Shown one piece after another: positions 1 to 7,435 of a stretch of DNA of 24,613 nucleotides. The position numbers and the translations under genes are program-made. Source of the stretch: a bacterium (Candidatus Ratteibacteria) CG_4_9_14_3_um_filter_41_21 (GTDB lineage Bacteria; Ratteibacteria; UBA8468). The first letter of the stretch is position 1. Every line of letters starts with the position of its first letter. The notes under the pieces were generated by a model. It was not told the DNA's origin. It saw only the letters and a program-made list of their open reading frames with translations, and did no database searches. The DNA lies in the NCBI GenBank assembly GCA_002791075.1, contig PFWI01000051.1:1-24613 (forward strand), read 5' to 3'.

Positions 1-2
1 GT

Positions 3-608
3 AGTTATGTTGCTCACGGTGAAAAAGAGCAAATAACTCCGGCAAAAACAAAAGGCTTGAAAAAAGAACGGCACTCTTTTTGGAAGAGAAAAAAAGAAAA
101 GAAAATAGAGCCGACCTTTGCCGAAACAGCAAAGATTACAGCTGAAACTGCATTAGAAGCAAGTAAAAAAGCGGAGGAATCGGTAAAAAAATCAACCGCG
201 ATTGCGGAAACGTCTTTAGAGGTAAGTAAAAAAGCAGAAAGCGTATCACTTGAGGCTTTAAATGCTGCCAAAACTGCGGAAACTGTCGCCAATCGCGCAA
301 TTACTCAAACCAATGAAGCAATTAAAATCGCAAATGAAGCGGTGGCAACGACAAATCGGGCAATCGACAAAATAAACGAGTTAGCTGAAAAATTGAAGGA
401 ACAGAAGAAGTTTGAACAGAAGGCGGAAGAAGAAAAGGAAAAAAAGTCTCAGACTTATCAAGTCAAAAAAGGAGATTCTCTGACGAAGATTGCGCTAAAT
501 GTTTATGGAGACGCCTCTCTGTGGAAAAAACTCTTTGCTGCTAATCGAAACAAAATTAAAAATCCCAATTTTATTTACCTGGGGCAAGTTCTTGCCGTCC
601 CAAAATAA
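3..608 (+). CDS. LysM-domain coiled-coil envelope protein (5' end outside window)
   Basis: The reading frame is open to the left edge of the window, so the gene is probably cut there. The only in-window start is a TTG at 57 with no ribosome-binding site. The frame from 57 gives 183 residues. After a basic stretch there is a long Ala/Lys/Glu/Thr-rich region (about residues 20-125) with regular small residues, predicted as an extended Lpp-like coiled coil. It ends with one LysM domain (about 132-183: YQVKKGDSLTKIA, then NPNFIYLGQVLAVP). LysM binds the glycan of peptidoglycan. The next gene is a paralogue with the same layout and a signal peptide, which suggests that the missing 5' part here encodes a signal sequence. 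An envelope role is inferred; the exact function is unknown. Confidence 0.8.
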   Translation, partial: SYVAHGEKEQITPAKTKGLKKERHSFWKRKKEKKIEPTFAETAKITAETALEASKKAEESVKKSTAIAETSLEVSKKAESVSLEALNAAKTAETVANRAITQTNEAIKIANEAVATTNRAIDKINELAEKLKEQKKFEQKAEEEKEKKSQTYQVKKGDSLTKIALNVYGDASLWKKLFAANRNKIKNPNFIYLGQVLAVPK

Positions 609-634
609 AAACGGGTATGAGGGGGTGAAAAAAA

Positions 635-1159
635 GTGAAAAAGATAATATTTCTTTTTAGCGTAGCTGTTTTAGGGGTAATTTTTGCTTCGGCTATTTTG
701 GAAGCCGGGAATAAAGGTTATTTTGCTGGAGATTCTTCCGAAAGTTCGATTGTCCCTAAAATGGATCTTAGTAGAATCAATAGCGGCGTTTTTGAGAGAA
801 AAGCCGAGAGAGGAGTTACGAAAAGACTGGTTAGAAAATCAGCAAAAAGAATGCCCGCGATAGAATTTTCTGCAGTTAATGATGCTATTGCTGATGCAAA
901 TACAGCCATTGATTCGGCTAAAAAAGCAGTGACAGCAGCTAATCGAAAAATTGAGGCCGCAAATCGACTTGGTGCAGGAATGAGAGAACTGGAGCTAAGA
1001 GAAAAACCGTATATAGTAAGAAAAGGTGATTCTCTCTGGAAAATTGCAAAAAATGCTTATGGAGACGGCGCTCTTTGGCAAAAGATTTTTAAGGCCAATG
1101 AGTCTAAAATCCAAGACCCCAATCTTATCTACCCCAAGCAAATTCTTTACATCCCGTAA
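635..1159 (+). CDS. Secreted LysM-domain protein, paralogue of the upstream gene
   Basis: This encodes 174 residues from a GTG start preceded by a purine-rich GAGGGGG about 7 nt upstream. The N-terminus is a signal peptide (KKIIFLFSVAVLGVIFASA). A low-complexity linker follows, then an Ala-rich coiled-coil stretch (about residues 75-112), then one C-terminal LysM domain (about 125-174: YIVRKGDSLWKIA, NPNLIYPKQILYIP). The layout matches the gene 26 nt upstream, so the pair looks like a tandem duplication. The likely role is periplasmic peptidoglycan binding, perhaps as a structural spacer. There is no catalytic domain. A hairpin terminator follows directly and separates the pair from phoH. Confidence 0.82.
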   Translation: MKKIIFLFSVAVLGVIFASAILEAGNKGYFAGDSSESSIVPKMDLSRINSGVFERKAERGVTKRLVRKSAKRMPAIEFSAVNDAIADANTAIDSAKKAVTAANRKIEAANRLGAGMRELELREKPYIVRKGDSLWKIAKNAYGDGALWQKIFKANESKIQDPNLIYPKQILYIP

Positions 1160-1170
1160 AAAAAATACTT

Positions 1171-1219
1171 CCCTATGCTGTCAAAGTAATTAAAGAGAAG
1201 GCAGCATAGGGTTTATTTT
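1171..1219 (+). terminator. Rho-independent terminator after the LysM pair
   Basis: A perfect 10 bp stem, CCCTATGCTG (1171-1180) with CAGCATAGGG (1202-1211), has a 21 nt loop and is followed by TTTATTTTT. It lies 12 nt after the stop of the second LysM gene and just before phoH. Confidence 0.75.
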
Positions 1220-1227
1220 TAAAAAAT

Positions 1228-2184
1228 ATGCGCAAGGAATTCTTGCTTAAAAACAATGAGGAAGCCAAGATTCTCTTTGGAGAATACGACGAGAATTTGA
1301 GGTTTTTGGAAAAGGAATCAGGAGTAACAATTACGGCTAGAGGTTGTGCCCTTTCGCTTACGGGAAAAGAGAAAGAAGTTGAGAAAATTCTTTCCCTCCT
1401 CAAAGAAATTCTTCCTTTAGTAAGAAGAGGAGACCAGATCAACCCGGAAGCTTTTTTAAGAATTTTAGAGAAAGAAGAAAAAATTTCCTTCCCCCCCTTA
1501 AATTTGATTGAAATTTCTTCCAAAAAACCAGTAGTGTTTCCAAGGTCAAAAGGCCAAAGAGATTATCTTGAAGCAATGAATAAGTATGATGTTGTAATTT
1601 CTATTGGTCCGGCAGGCACAGGAAAAACATACTTGGCCGTGGCAATGGCGCTTTCCTATTTAAAGAAAAGTGCAGTAGAAAGGATTATTTTGACCAGGCC
1701 AGCCATTGAGGCCGGAGAAAAATTGGGTTTTCTCCCAGGCGATTTAGACGAAAAGATTCGTCCCTATCTTCAGCCGCTTCACGATGCCTTTTATGATATA
1801 CTGCCGTTGGATGAGACGAAAAGATTATTTGCCAGAAAAATAATAGAGGTAATTCCTCTTGCTTATATGAGAGGCAGAACCTTGAATAATTCCTTTATTA
1901 TTTTGGATGAAGGGCAAAACGCAACTGCTGAACAAATGAAGATGTTTCTCACCAGGCTTGGTTTTAATTCAAAGGTAGTCGTTACCGGAGATGTAACCCA
2001 GTCCGATCTTCCTGCAAACCCCACTATCGGATTAGTTGAGATAGAATCACTTTTAAAAGAAATTAAAGGGATAAAGTTTATTTACCTGACCGAAAAAGAC
2101 GTGGTCAGGCATCCCCTGGTTCGCGAGATTATTAAAGCTTATGAAAAAAACATACATTTGCAATTTAACCAAAATAAAGTTTGA
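1228..2184 (+). CDS. phoH: PhoH-like ATPase (YbeZ family)
   Basis: This is a 318-residue PhoH/YbeZ protein of normal length for the family. An N-terminal KH-like region (about 15-65) precedes the P-loop domain. The Walker A motif is GPAGTGKT (127-134) and the Walker B-like segment is FIILDEGQN (223-231). Family hallmarks include ILTRPAIEAGEKLGFLPGD and VVTGDVTQSDLP. In many bacteria YbeZ works with the endoribonuclease YbeY in rRNA processing and ribosome quality control. Here ybeY follows and its start lies 44 nt inside phoH, so the two are probably translationally coupled. The ATG follows a T/A-rich stretch without a clear Shine-Dalgarno. Confidence 0.95.
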   Translation: MRKEFLLKNNEEAKILFGEYDENLRFLEKESGVTITARGCALSLTGKEKEVEKILSLLKEILPLVRRGDQINPEAFLRILEKEEKISFPPLNLIEISSKKPVVFPRSKGQRDYLEAMNKYDVVISIGPAGTGKTYLAVAMALSYLKKSAVERIILTRPAIEAGEKLGFLPGDLDEKIRPYLQPLHDAFYDILPLDETKRLFARKIIEVIPLAYMRGRTLNNSFIILDEGQNATAEQMKMFLTRLGFNSKVVVTGDVTQSDLPANPTIGLVEIESLLKEIKGIKFIYLTEKDVVRHPLVREIIKAYEKNIHLQFNQNKV

Positions 2185-2551
2185 CTTCGTCTTTCTTAAA
2201 GACATCGTAAAAAAAATTGGGCAAATTAAATCAATTAAACAGGGAGAAATTGGACTTATTTTACTTGACGATGAAGAAATCCAAAGATACAATCTTAAAT
2301 ATCGTGGTGTGGATAGGCCTACTGATGTGCTTGCCTTTCCTGTTGATGAAAATACCGGAGAGATTCTTATTTCTTTAGATTCGGCAAAGAAGCAGGCAAA
2401 AATTTACCGCCAATCTCTTAAGCAGGAAATGAGCCTTTTAGTCCTTCATGGGTTTCTGCATCTTGCCGGTTATAAGGATAACAGCAAAAAAAATAGATTA
2501 AAAATGGAAAAGGAAGAAGAAAATATTTTAAATCTTATTAAAACACAATGA
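2141..2551 (+). CDS. ybeY: YbeY endoribonuclease, variant metal site
   Basis: This encodes 136 residues, starting inside the end of phoH. YbeY is a metal-dependent single-strand endoribonuclease needed for 16S rRNA 3' maturation. Recognisable motifs are DRPTDVLAFP (58-67), GEILISLDSAKKQA and the active-site segment HGFLHLAGYKD (103-113). The usual motif is HGxLHLxGYDH with three zinc-binding histidines. Here the first two are present (H103, H107), but the third position is Asp113 and is preceded by Lys in place of Asp. Asp can bind metal, so the enzyme may be active with altered chemistry. The stop overlaps the next start by 4 nt (ATGA). Confidence 0.9.
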   Translation: MKKTYICNLTKIKFDFVFLKDIVKKIGQIKSIKQGEIGLILLDDEEIQRYNLKYRGVDRPTDVLAFPVDENTGEILISLDSAKKQAKIYRQSLKQEMSLLVLHGFLHLAGYKDNSKKNRLKMEKEEENILNLIKTQ

Positions 2552-3153
2552 AAAATCTGGAGCGTCACTTTATTACCGGTCTTATCATTCTGATTCCCAT
2601 TATTGTGACAATTTGGATATTGTGGAAAGTTTCCATCTTTTTGGAAGGAATATTGGGTAACCTTTTCAGGAATTATTTACCTAATTTCTATGCTCCGGGT
2701 TTGGGAGTTTTTTCTCTTATTCTGATTATTATTTTAGTAGGCGCGGTAGCAAACAATCTTTTAGGAAAAAGATTATTGAAATTCGGAGAGGGGCTTTTAG
2801 CCCGAATTCCTTTTTTTAATAAAATTTACCTTTCCATTAAAGGTGTCAGTGATGCTGTTTTGAAAAAAAAGGCCTTTAATGGTGTAGCTCTGATAGAATT
2901 TTCTCCAGGCCTTCAGACTCTTGCTTTTATCACTTCCCCTGCTCAAAAAGAGATTCAAAAAGAAAGCAACGAAAAATTGGTAAGTCTTTTTGTGCCTACC
3001 GTTCCCAATATTACTACCGGCTTTTATTTCCTGATTCCGGAAAAGGATTTAAAAAAGCTGGATTTAAGCGTAGAGGATGCGTTAAAATTGATACTTTCGC
3101 TAGGATTGACTGCGAATCAACTAAAGGAACAAAACAAAAATATTAAAGAATAA
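2548..3153 (+). CDS. DUF502 family membrane protein
   Basis: This is a 201-residue DUF502 protein. Two hydrophobic segments lie near the N-terminus (about residues 8-31 and 50-72). They are followed by the conserved region LLARIPFFNKIYLSIKGVSD and a soluble C-terminal part with the family pattern VPTVPNITTGFYFLIPEKD. The biochemical role of DUF502 in bacteria is not established. Plant homologues (LCV/COV1) are membrane proteins linked to trafficking. The start overlaps the ybeY stop, so it belongs to the phoH-ybeY-recO operon. Confidence 0.88.
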   Translation: MKNLERHFITGLIILIPIIVTIWILWKVSIFLEGILGNLFRNYLPNFYAPGLGVFSLILIIILVGAVANNLLGKRLLKFGEGLLARIPFFNKIYLSIKGVSDAVLKKKAFNGVALIEFSPGLQTLAFITSPAQKEIQKESNEKLVSLFVPTVPNITTGFYFLIPEKDLKKLDLSVEDALKLILSLGLTANQLKEQNKNIKE

Positions 3154-3158
3154 AATAA

Positions 3159-3920
3159 GTGGCTCTGGCAAAAACTAATGCTCTAATCATTCAGAGTAGG
3201 AGATTCAGAGAGACAAGTCTTCTCCTCGTTTACTACACCCTTGATTTTGGCAAGATTGACGCTATTGCTAAAGGAGTTTTTGGGACTAAAAAACTTTTTT
3301 TCCATGTTTTTCCCGCCTATGTTGAAATTTCTCTCTATAGAAAAGAAAATTCTCTTTCCCTGGTTTCTCACTGCGAACTTCTTGACCCCTTTCCGGGATT
3401 GCATCAAGACCTAAAAAAATTATCTTATAGTTTTTACGTTTTGGAATTGGTCAAGGAGGCGGTTAGAGAAAGCGAGCAGAATAGTTCTCTCTTCTGGCTG
3501 CTCTTTAAGATTTTAAAAGTTCTGGATGAGATAAAAGACTATCACCAGATAGAATTGGTCCGCCCTGCTTTTGAATTAAAATTTTTGAAGATTCTCGGTT
3601 ACGGCCCTTTTCTAAATAACTGTGTCATCTGCAAAAAGAAAATTCAAAAAGATACGTCTGGTTTTAGATTAAGCGCTCAAGCCGGAGGGCTTCTCTGCCG
3701 AAGATGCTGTCGGCAGGACCCAACCTCTCTTCCAATTACTTATTCTTTAAATACCTTGATGAATTATCTTTTAAATTTGGAGGTTTTTCTTCTCCCGAGA
3801 TTAAAAATGCCTTTTAATCTGCGCCAAGAACTTTTAAATTACCTTAGTTATTTTAAAGATTATTATCTCCCGAGCAATCAGCAATCATTAAAACTGGTTG
3901 AGAGAATAAAAAATGCGTAA
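3159..3920 (+). CDS. recO: DNA repair protein RecO
   Basis: This encodes 253 residues from a GTG start 5 nt after the DUF502 stop. It has the N-terminal OB-fold (NALIIQSRRFRETSLLL; KIDAIAKGVFGTKK) and the helical C-terminal domain typical of RecO. A zinc-finger-like set of cysteines is present: C155 and C158 (CVIC), then C180 and C183 (GGLLCRRC). RecO acts with RecR to load RecA on SSB-coated gapped DNA in the RecF pathway. Its position after phoH/ybeY matches many bacterial genomes. The 3' end overlaps the fumarate hydratase alpha gene by 8 nt. Confidence 0.93.
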   Translation: MALAKTNALIIQSRRFRETSLLLVYYTLDFGKIDAIAKGVFGTKKLFFHVFPAYVEISLYRKENSLSLVSHCELLDPFPGLHQDLKKLSYSFYVLELVKEAVRESEQNSSLFWLLFKILKVLDEIKDYHQIELVRPAFELKFLKILGYGPFLNNCVICKKKIQKDTSGFRLSAQAGGLLCRRCCRQDPTSLPITYSLNTLMNYLLNLEVFLLPRLKMPFNLRQELLNYLSYFKDYYLPSNQQSLKLVERIKNA

Positions 3921-4782
3921 AATTTCTGCTGAAAAAATTATCGCTGTAATTAGCCGGCTTTGCATCCAAAGCAATTGCCAAATTAATGAAGATTTAATCA
4001 CTTCCTTAAAACACGCCCGGGGAAAAGAGCAGGGGAGGGCAAGAATGGTGCTTGCTTCTATTTTAAAGAATATCAAAATTGCGCAAAGAGAGAAACTCCC
4101 GGTTTGCCAGGATACCGGAATGGCAATTGTCTTTCTGGAAATAGGGGATAAACTTAAAATTGATTTGGGAGAGTTTCTTTCCCTTTCCGCTCTTGTTCAG
4201 GAAGGTGTAAGAAGGGGCTATCAATCTGGGTATTTGCGTAAGTCAATAGTCGAGCCCTTATCCCGGGTTAACACCGAAGACAATACTCCGGCAATTATCC
4301 GCGAGAAGATTGTAGCCGGCAACCGTTTAAAAATTAAACTTTTAATCAAGGGCTTTGGCGCTGAGAATATGGCTAAAACCTCAATGTTGCGCCCTGATGC
4401 CGGCGAAGCAGGAATTAAAAGGTTTACTCTTGATTCCGTAAAGAAGGCGGGTTCCCATCCCTGTCCTCCCATGGTGATAGGAATAGGGATTGGCGGGACA
4501 ATGCAGAAAGCCGTCTCTCTGGCCGAAGAGGCTCTTTTAGAACCAGTTAAAAGTAAAAGGGCTTATTTTCGCGGGTGTCCTGGACTAAAAAGTAAAATTA
4601 AAAGATTAGAAGAAGAATTATTAAGGGAAATTAACCAATTAAATATTGGTCCGGCAGGATTGGGAGGGGAAACAACTGCTTTATCCGTAAAGATTAAAAC
4701 CTTCCCTACTCATATCGCTGGTTTGCCGGTGGCAGTCAATATTTCCTGCTGGGCAAATCGCCATCAGGAAATAATTCTATAA
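3913..4782 (+). CDS. Class I fumarate hydratase (or tartrate dehydratase) alpha subunit
   Basis: This is a 289-residue protein of the FumA N-terminal family, the [4Fe-4S] catalytic subunit of two-subunit class I hydro-lyases. Cysteines in conserved contexts are C65 (PVCQDTG), C184 (GSHPCPPM) and C279 (NISCWANRHQ), the expected iron-sulfur cluster ligands. The glycine-rich GIGIGGTMQKA and GPAGLGGETTAL segments also match. The beta subunit follows 2 nt later, so the enzyme is an alpha/beta heteromer that interconverts fumarate and malate. Tartrate dehydratase cannot be excluded from sequence alone. It overlaps the end of recO. Confidence 0.92.
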   Translation: MRKISAEKIIAVISRLCIQSNCQINEDLITSLKHARGKEQGRARMVLASILKNIKIAQREKLPVCQDTGMAIVFLEIGDKLKIDLGEFLSLSALVQEGVRRGYQSGYLRKSIVEPLSRVNTEDNTPAIIREKIVAGNRLKIKLLIKGFGAENMAKTSMLRPDAGEAGIKRFTLDSVKKAGSHPCPPMVIGIGIGGTMQKAVSLAEEALLEPVKSKRAYFRGCPGLKSKIKRLEEELLREINQLNIGPAGLGGETTALSVKIKTFPTHIAGLPVAVNISCWANRHQEIIL

Positions 4783-4784
4783 AA

Positions 4785-5315
4785 ATGAAAACTAAGAGGA
4801 TATTTGCTCCTTTAACTTCAGAGGGAATAAAAAAACTGGAAACCGGAGATGAAGTTTTGCTTTCCGGCATCATTTATACGGCAAGGGACGCGGCCCATCA
4901 AAGAATGACGAAGAATTTAAAAAAATTGCCTTTTGATTTGAAAGGGCAGATTATTTATTATACCGGACCAACACCACCATCGCCGGGAAAGATTATCGGC
5001 TCCTGCGGCCCCACCACAAGTTACCGAATGGACCCGTATACGCCGAGCCTTTTGAAATTAGGTTTAAAGGGAACTATTGGCAAGGGAGAGCGCAGTCAGG
5101 AGGTAAAAGAGGCAATCAAGAGGTATTCAGCGGTCTATTTTATTGCTTTTGGCGGTTGCGGAGCTTTATATTCCCAATTTATAAAAAAGACAACTCTGAT
5201 TGCTTATCTTGATTTAGGATGCGAATCTATCTTAAAATTGGAGGTAGAGGATTTTCCCCTCCTTGTTGGCATTGACGCTTGTGGAAGGGACATTTATCAG
5301 CAACAAAAAACTTAA
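4785..5315 (+). CDS. Class I fumarate hydratase (or tartrate dehydratase) beta subunit
   Basis: This encodes 176 residues of the fumarate hydratase C-terminal (beta) family, which completes the substrate pocket of the alpha subunit just upstream. Diagnostic segments are the YTARDAAHQR motif (31-40), GPTPPSPGKIIGSCGPTTSYRMD (in two parts, 61-70 and 71-83), and the AFGGCGALY segment before the C-terminus. It is the last gene of the phoH operon. Its TAA stop (5313-5315) is also the first bases of the adjoining palindromic repeat block, so the repeat defines the end of the reading frame. Confidence 0.92.
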   Translation: MKTKRIFAPLTSEGIKKLETGDEVLLSGIIYTARDAAHQRMTKNLKKLPFDLKGQIIYYTGPTPPSPGKIIGSCGPTTSYRMDPYTPSLLKLGLKGTIGKGERSQEVKEAIKRYSAVYFIAFGGCGALYSQFIKKTTLIAYLDLGCESILKLEVEDFPLLVGIDACGRDIYQQQKT

Positions 5316-5586
5316 CCGCAGAGAAACACGGAGAACTTAATCGGACACAGATACACGTAGATTTACAGACTACCACGAAATCACGAAAAACTACAACATC
5401 TTTAACCACGAATTACACGAATTAATCGAATTCAAAAAACAATAATAAAGATTCTCTGACCGGATTTACAGGATTTTATTTTTATAATCCTGATTTTAAT
5501 CATGTTAATCCTGTCAAAAGTTTTAATTCGTGAAATTCGATAAATTCGTGGTTACATTGTTTTTCTTTGTGAATTTTCTGTGGTTA
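5313..5586. repeat. Nested palindromic repeat block
   Basis: A 274 bp gene-free stretch made of palindromes inside palindromes. The outer arms are TTAACCGCAGAGAAACACGG at the left and a CTGTGGTTA-ending arm at 5560-5586. The middle arms are AACCACGAATTACACGAATT (from about 5404) and AAATTCGATAAATTCGTGGT (about 5532-5552). The inner pair is formed by GGATTTACAGGATT (about 5463-5476) and the GTTAATCCTGTC copy near 5505-5516. A partial module with CACAGATACACGTAGATTTA is also present. The middle module is related to the 99 bp repeats at 15444 and 23169. It supplies the stop of the upstream gene. No coding signal or RNA gene was seen inside. Confidence 0.8.
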
Positions 5587-5612
5587 TAAAAACTTTTTAC
5601 AGGAGGTGTCTT

Positions 5613-6467
5613 TTGAATAATAATATCGCAGTTTTTAAGGTAGAAGGAGAGGGGATTGCCGAGGTTTGGGAGAAAAGTATTCTTGAACTCTGGGAGAAGG
5701 GGAAAAACATTAAGACGGAGTATGATGCTGCCGAGGACCCGCCCAGCAAAGACGCTGCCGTAATGATGCTGGTAAAAAATCCTTTTGTTGAGCCTAGGAT
5801 TCACCTTGCTTTCCCCGGGGGATTGGAGGATTTGGAGAAGTATCGGCAGGAAGTGGTCTTAGGGGTTCACGATCAATGGATTAATCCTCAAGCCGGCTCC
5901 TGGACCTATACCTATCACCAACGACTTTTTGGCTATCTTGATAAGATTAATCAGGTAGACTATATCGTGGAAAAACTGGCCAGTTCGGAGTATTCCCGCC
6001 GGGCCCAGGCCATTACCTGGATCCCTGCGGTTGATCCTCCTGCGGATGACCCTCCCTGCCTGCAAAGACTCTGGTGCCGGATTAGCCGAAGGCAGGATAA
6101 ACTCTTCCTGGATATGCATACTCACTGGAGAAGCCGCGATGCTTATCGGGCGGCATTTATGAATATCTTTGGCTTTACGGAATTGCAAAAAATTATTTGC
6201 GGGAAAATTTCGGAAAAAAGAAAGGAGAAAATTTTCGTCGGTTACTATTTAGATATCTCCGATTCCTATCACATTTACGGCTCCAATTTCAATGATTTTA
6301 AGGAACGATTCTTAAAACTGCAGAAAATGAGAAAATTTTATGATAAGGAAAGAATTAAGAGCCGAACGATGAGAAGTGATGACCCCGCCGCCATTGCAGG
6401 TTTTGAATATGGCAGAAAACTATTGGAGATGGAAAGAAAGAGTGGGAAGAGAGGGGCAACCTTTTAA
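5613..6467 (+). CDS. Archaeal-type thymidylate synthase family protein
   Basis: This encodes 284 residues. I chose the TTG at 5613 because AGGAGGTG lies just upstream; a longer frame from 5580 would begin inside the repeat block. The C-terminal half carries thymidylate synthase hallmarks: RRAQAITW, DDPPCLQRLWCRI with the probable catalytic Cys149, HWRSRDAYRAAFMNIFGFTELQ, and DISDSYHIYG. These match the archaeal group (methanogen-type) better than bacterial ThyA. The expected reaction is dUMP to dTMP with methylene-tetrahydrofolate. Folate gene folK is in the same operon. The stop overlaps the miaA start by 1 nt (TAATG). The N-terminal region is divergent, so substrate identity remains inferred. 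Confidence 0.82.
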   Translation: MNNNIAVFKVEGEGIAEVWEKSILELWEKGKNIKTEYDAAEDPPSKDAAVMMLVKNPFVEPRIHLAFPGGLEDLEKYRQEVVLGVHDQWINPQAGSWTYTYHQRLFGYLDKINQVDYIVEKLASSEYSRRAQAITWIPAVDPPADDPPCLQRLWCRISRRQDKLFLDMHTHWRSRDAYRAAFMNIFGFTELQKIICGKISEKRKEKIFVGYYLDISDSYHIYGSNFNDFKERFLKLQKMRKFYDKERIKSRTMRSDDPAAIAGFEYGRKLLEMERKSGKRGATF

Positions 6468-7435
6468 TGGCAATTCCTCTTTTGGTTATTCTTGGACCCA
6501 CGGCGGTTGGCAAATCGGAGATTGCTATGTCCCTGGCCAAAAGGATTCAGGGAGAGATTCTCTCTGCCGACTCAATGCAATTATATCAAGGGATGGACCT
6601 TGGCACCGCCAAGCCTTCTTTGCATCAGCAAAAAGAGGTTCCCCACCATCTTATTAATCTCCTGGAGCCGGATAAATCTTTTAACGTCTTTGAGTACGCT
6701 AAAAAAGCGGAAAAAATAATCGGAGATATTCATCAAAGAGAAAAGATTCCTATTTTAGTCGGCGGCAGTGGTCTTTATATCCGGGCAGTGATTGATGGGC
6801 TCTTTGAACATCCTAAGATAGATTCTCAGAAAAGATTAGAAATAAGCAGAAGCCTTGAAGGGAAGGATATTGCTTCTCTCTATCGGGAATTAGAGAGTGT
6901 TGACCAAAAAGCAAGCCAAAGAATCCATCCTCATGATTCTCGGAGAATCAAAAGAGCGCTGGAAGTATTTTATACCAGCGGTATCCCCATCTCTGTTTTA
7001 CAGAAAAAGAAACCGGAGAAGTTATTCCAGACTTTAATTATTGGAATCAAGCGGGAGAGAAAAGAACTCTACGAGAGAATCAATAAAAGGGTAGGGGAAA
7101 TCTTTGCTCAAGGGCTGGTTGATGAAGTTAAAACTCTTTTAGAAAAAGGATATAGCGAAAATTTAAACTCAATGCAGGCAATTGGCTACAAAGAGACTAT
7201 CACTTATTTAAAAAGGGAGAGAGGGTTGGAGGCGACGGTAGAGTTGGTAAAGAGGAATACCCGCAGGCTTGCCAAACGCCAACTTTCCTGGTTTCGCGGG
7301 GACAAAAGAATAAGGTGGCTTAACCTTAGCCGCCAGGAAACTCCCGAGCAAACTGCCGCGATTATTGAAAGAATTATAAACACGTCGTATAATTTGTTAT
7401 GTAGCGGTGCGATTCATCGCACAAATAAATTATGA
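6467..7435 (+). CDS. miaA: tRNA dimethylallyltransferase MiaA
   Basis: This is a 322-residue MiaA. It adds the isopentenyl group to A37 of tRNAs that read UNN codons. The P-loop GPTAVGKS is at residues 10-17, followed by the family motifs SADSMQLYQGMDLGTAKP, VGGSGLYIRA and NSMQAIGYKE, and the C-terminal RNTRRLAKRQLSWFR. It starts at the stop of the thymidylate synthase gene. The last 12 residues (LCSGAIHRTNKL) are encoded largely by a palindromic repeat at 7401-7424 and are probably an added tail. The stop overlaps the next start (ATGA). Confidence 0.95.
   Translation: MAIPLLVILGPTAVGKSEIAMSLAKRIQGEILSADSMQLYQGMDLGTAKPSLHQQKEVPHHLINLLEPDKSFNVFEYAKKAEKIIGDIHQREKIPILVGGSGLYIRAVIDGLFEHPKIDSQKRLEISRSLEGKDIASLYRELESVDQKASQRIHPHDSRRIKRALEVFYTSGIPISVLQKKKPEKLFQTLIIGIKRERKELYERINKRVGEIFAQGLVDEVKTLLEKGYSENLNSMQAIGYKETITYLKRERGLEATVELVKRNTRRLAKRQLSWFRGDKRIRWLNLSRQETPEQTAAIIERIINTSYNLLCSGAIHRTNKL
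7401..7424. repeat. GTAGCG hairpin repeat within the miaA 3' end
   Basis: The module begins GTAGCG, then GTGCGAT (7407-7413) pairs with ATCGCAC (7416-7422) across a 2 nt loop. The same 24 bp module occurs at 17684-17707 with one mismatch, between yidD and yidC. Here it is translated as the C-terminal tail of MiaA and ends 7 nt before the apgM start. Confidence 0.8.

Noticed and set aside
57..59. TTG at 57 as the true start of the first LysM gene
   Set aside because: The frame is open to the window edge and there is no ribosome-binding site. The paralogue has a signal peptide, so the real start is probably outside.
5316..5612. tRNA, CRISPR or coding gene in the 297 bp gap
   Set aside because: No cloverleaf, no regularly spaced direct repeats and no supported frame. 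The gap is accounted for by palindromic modules.
6376..6657. Alternative frames across the thymidylate synthase/miaA junction
   Set aside because: They run out of phase under two strongly supported genes and show no motifs.
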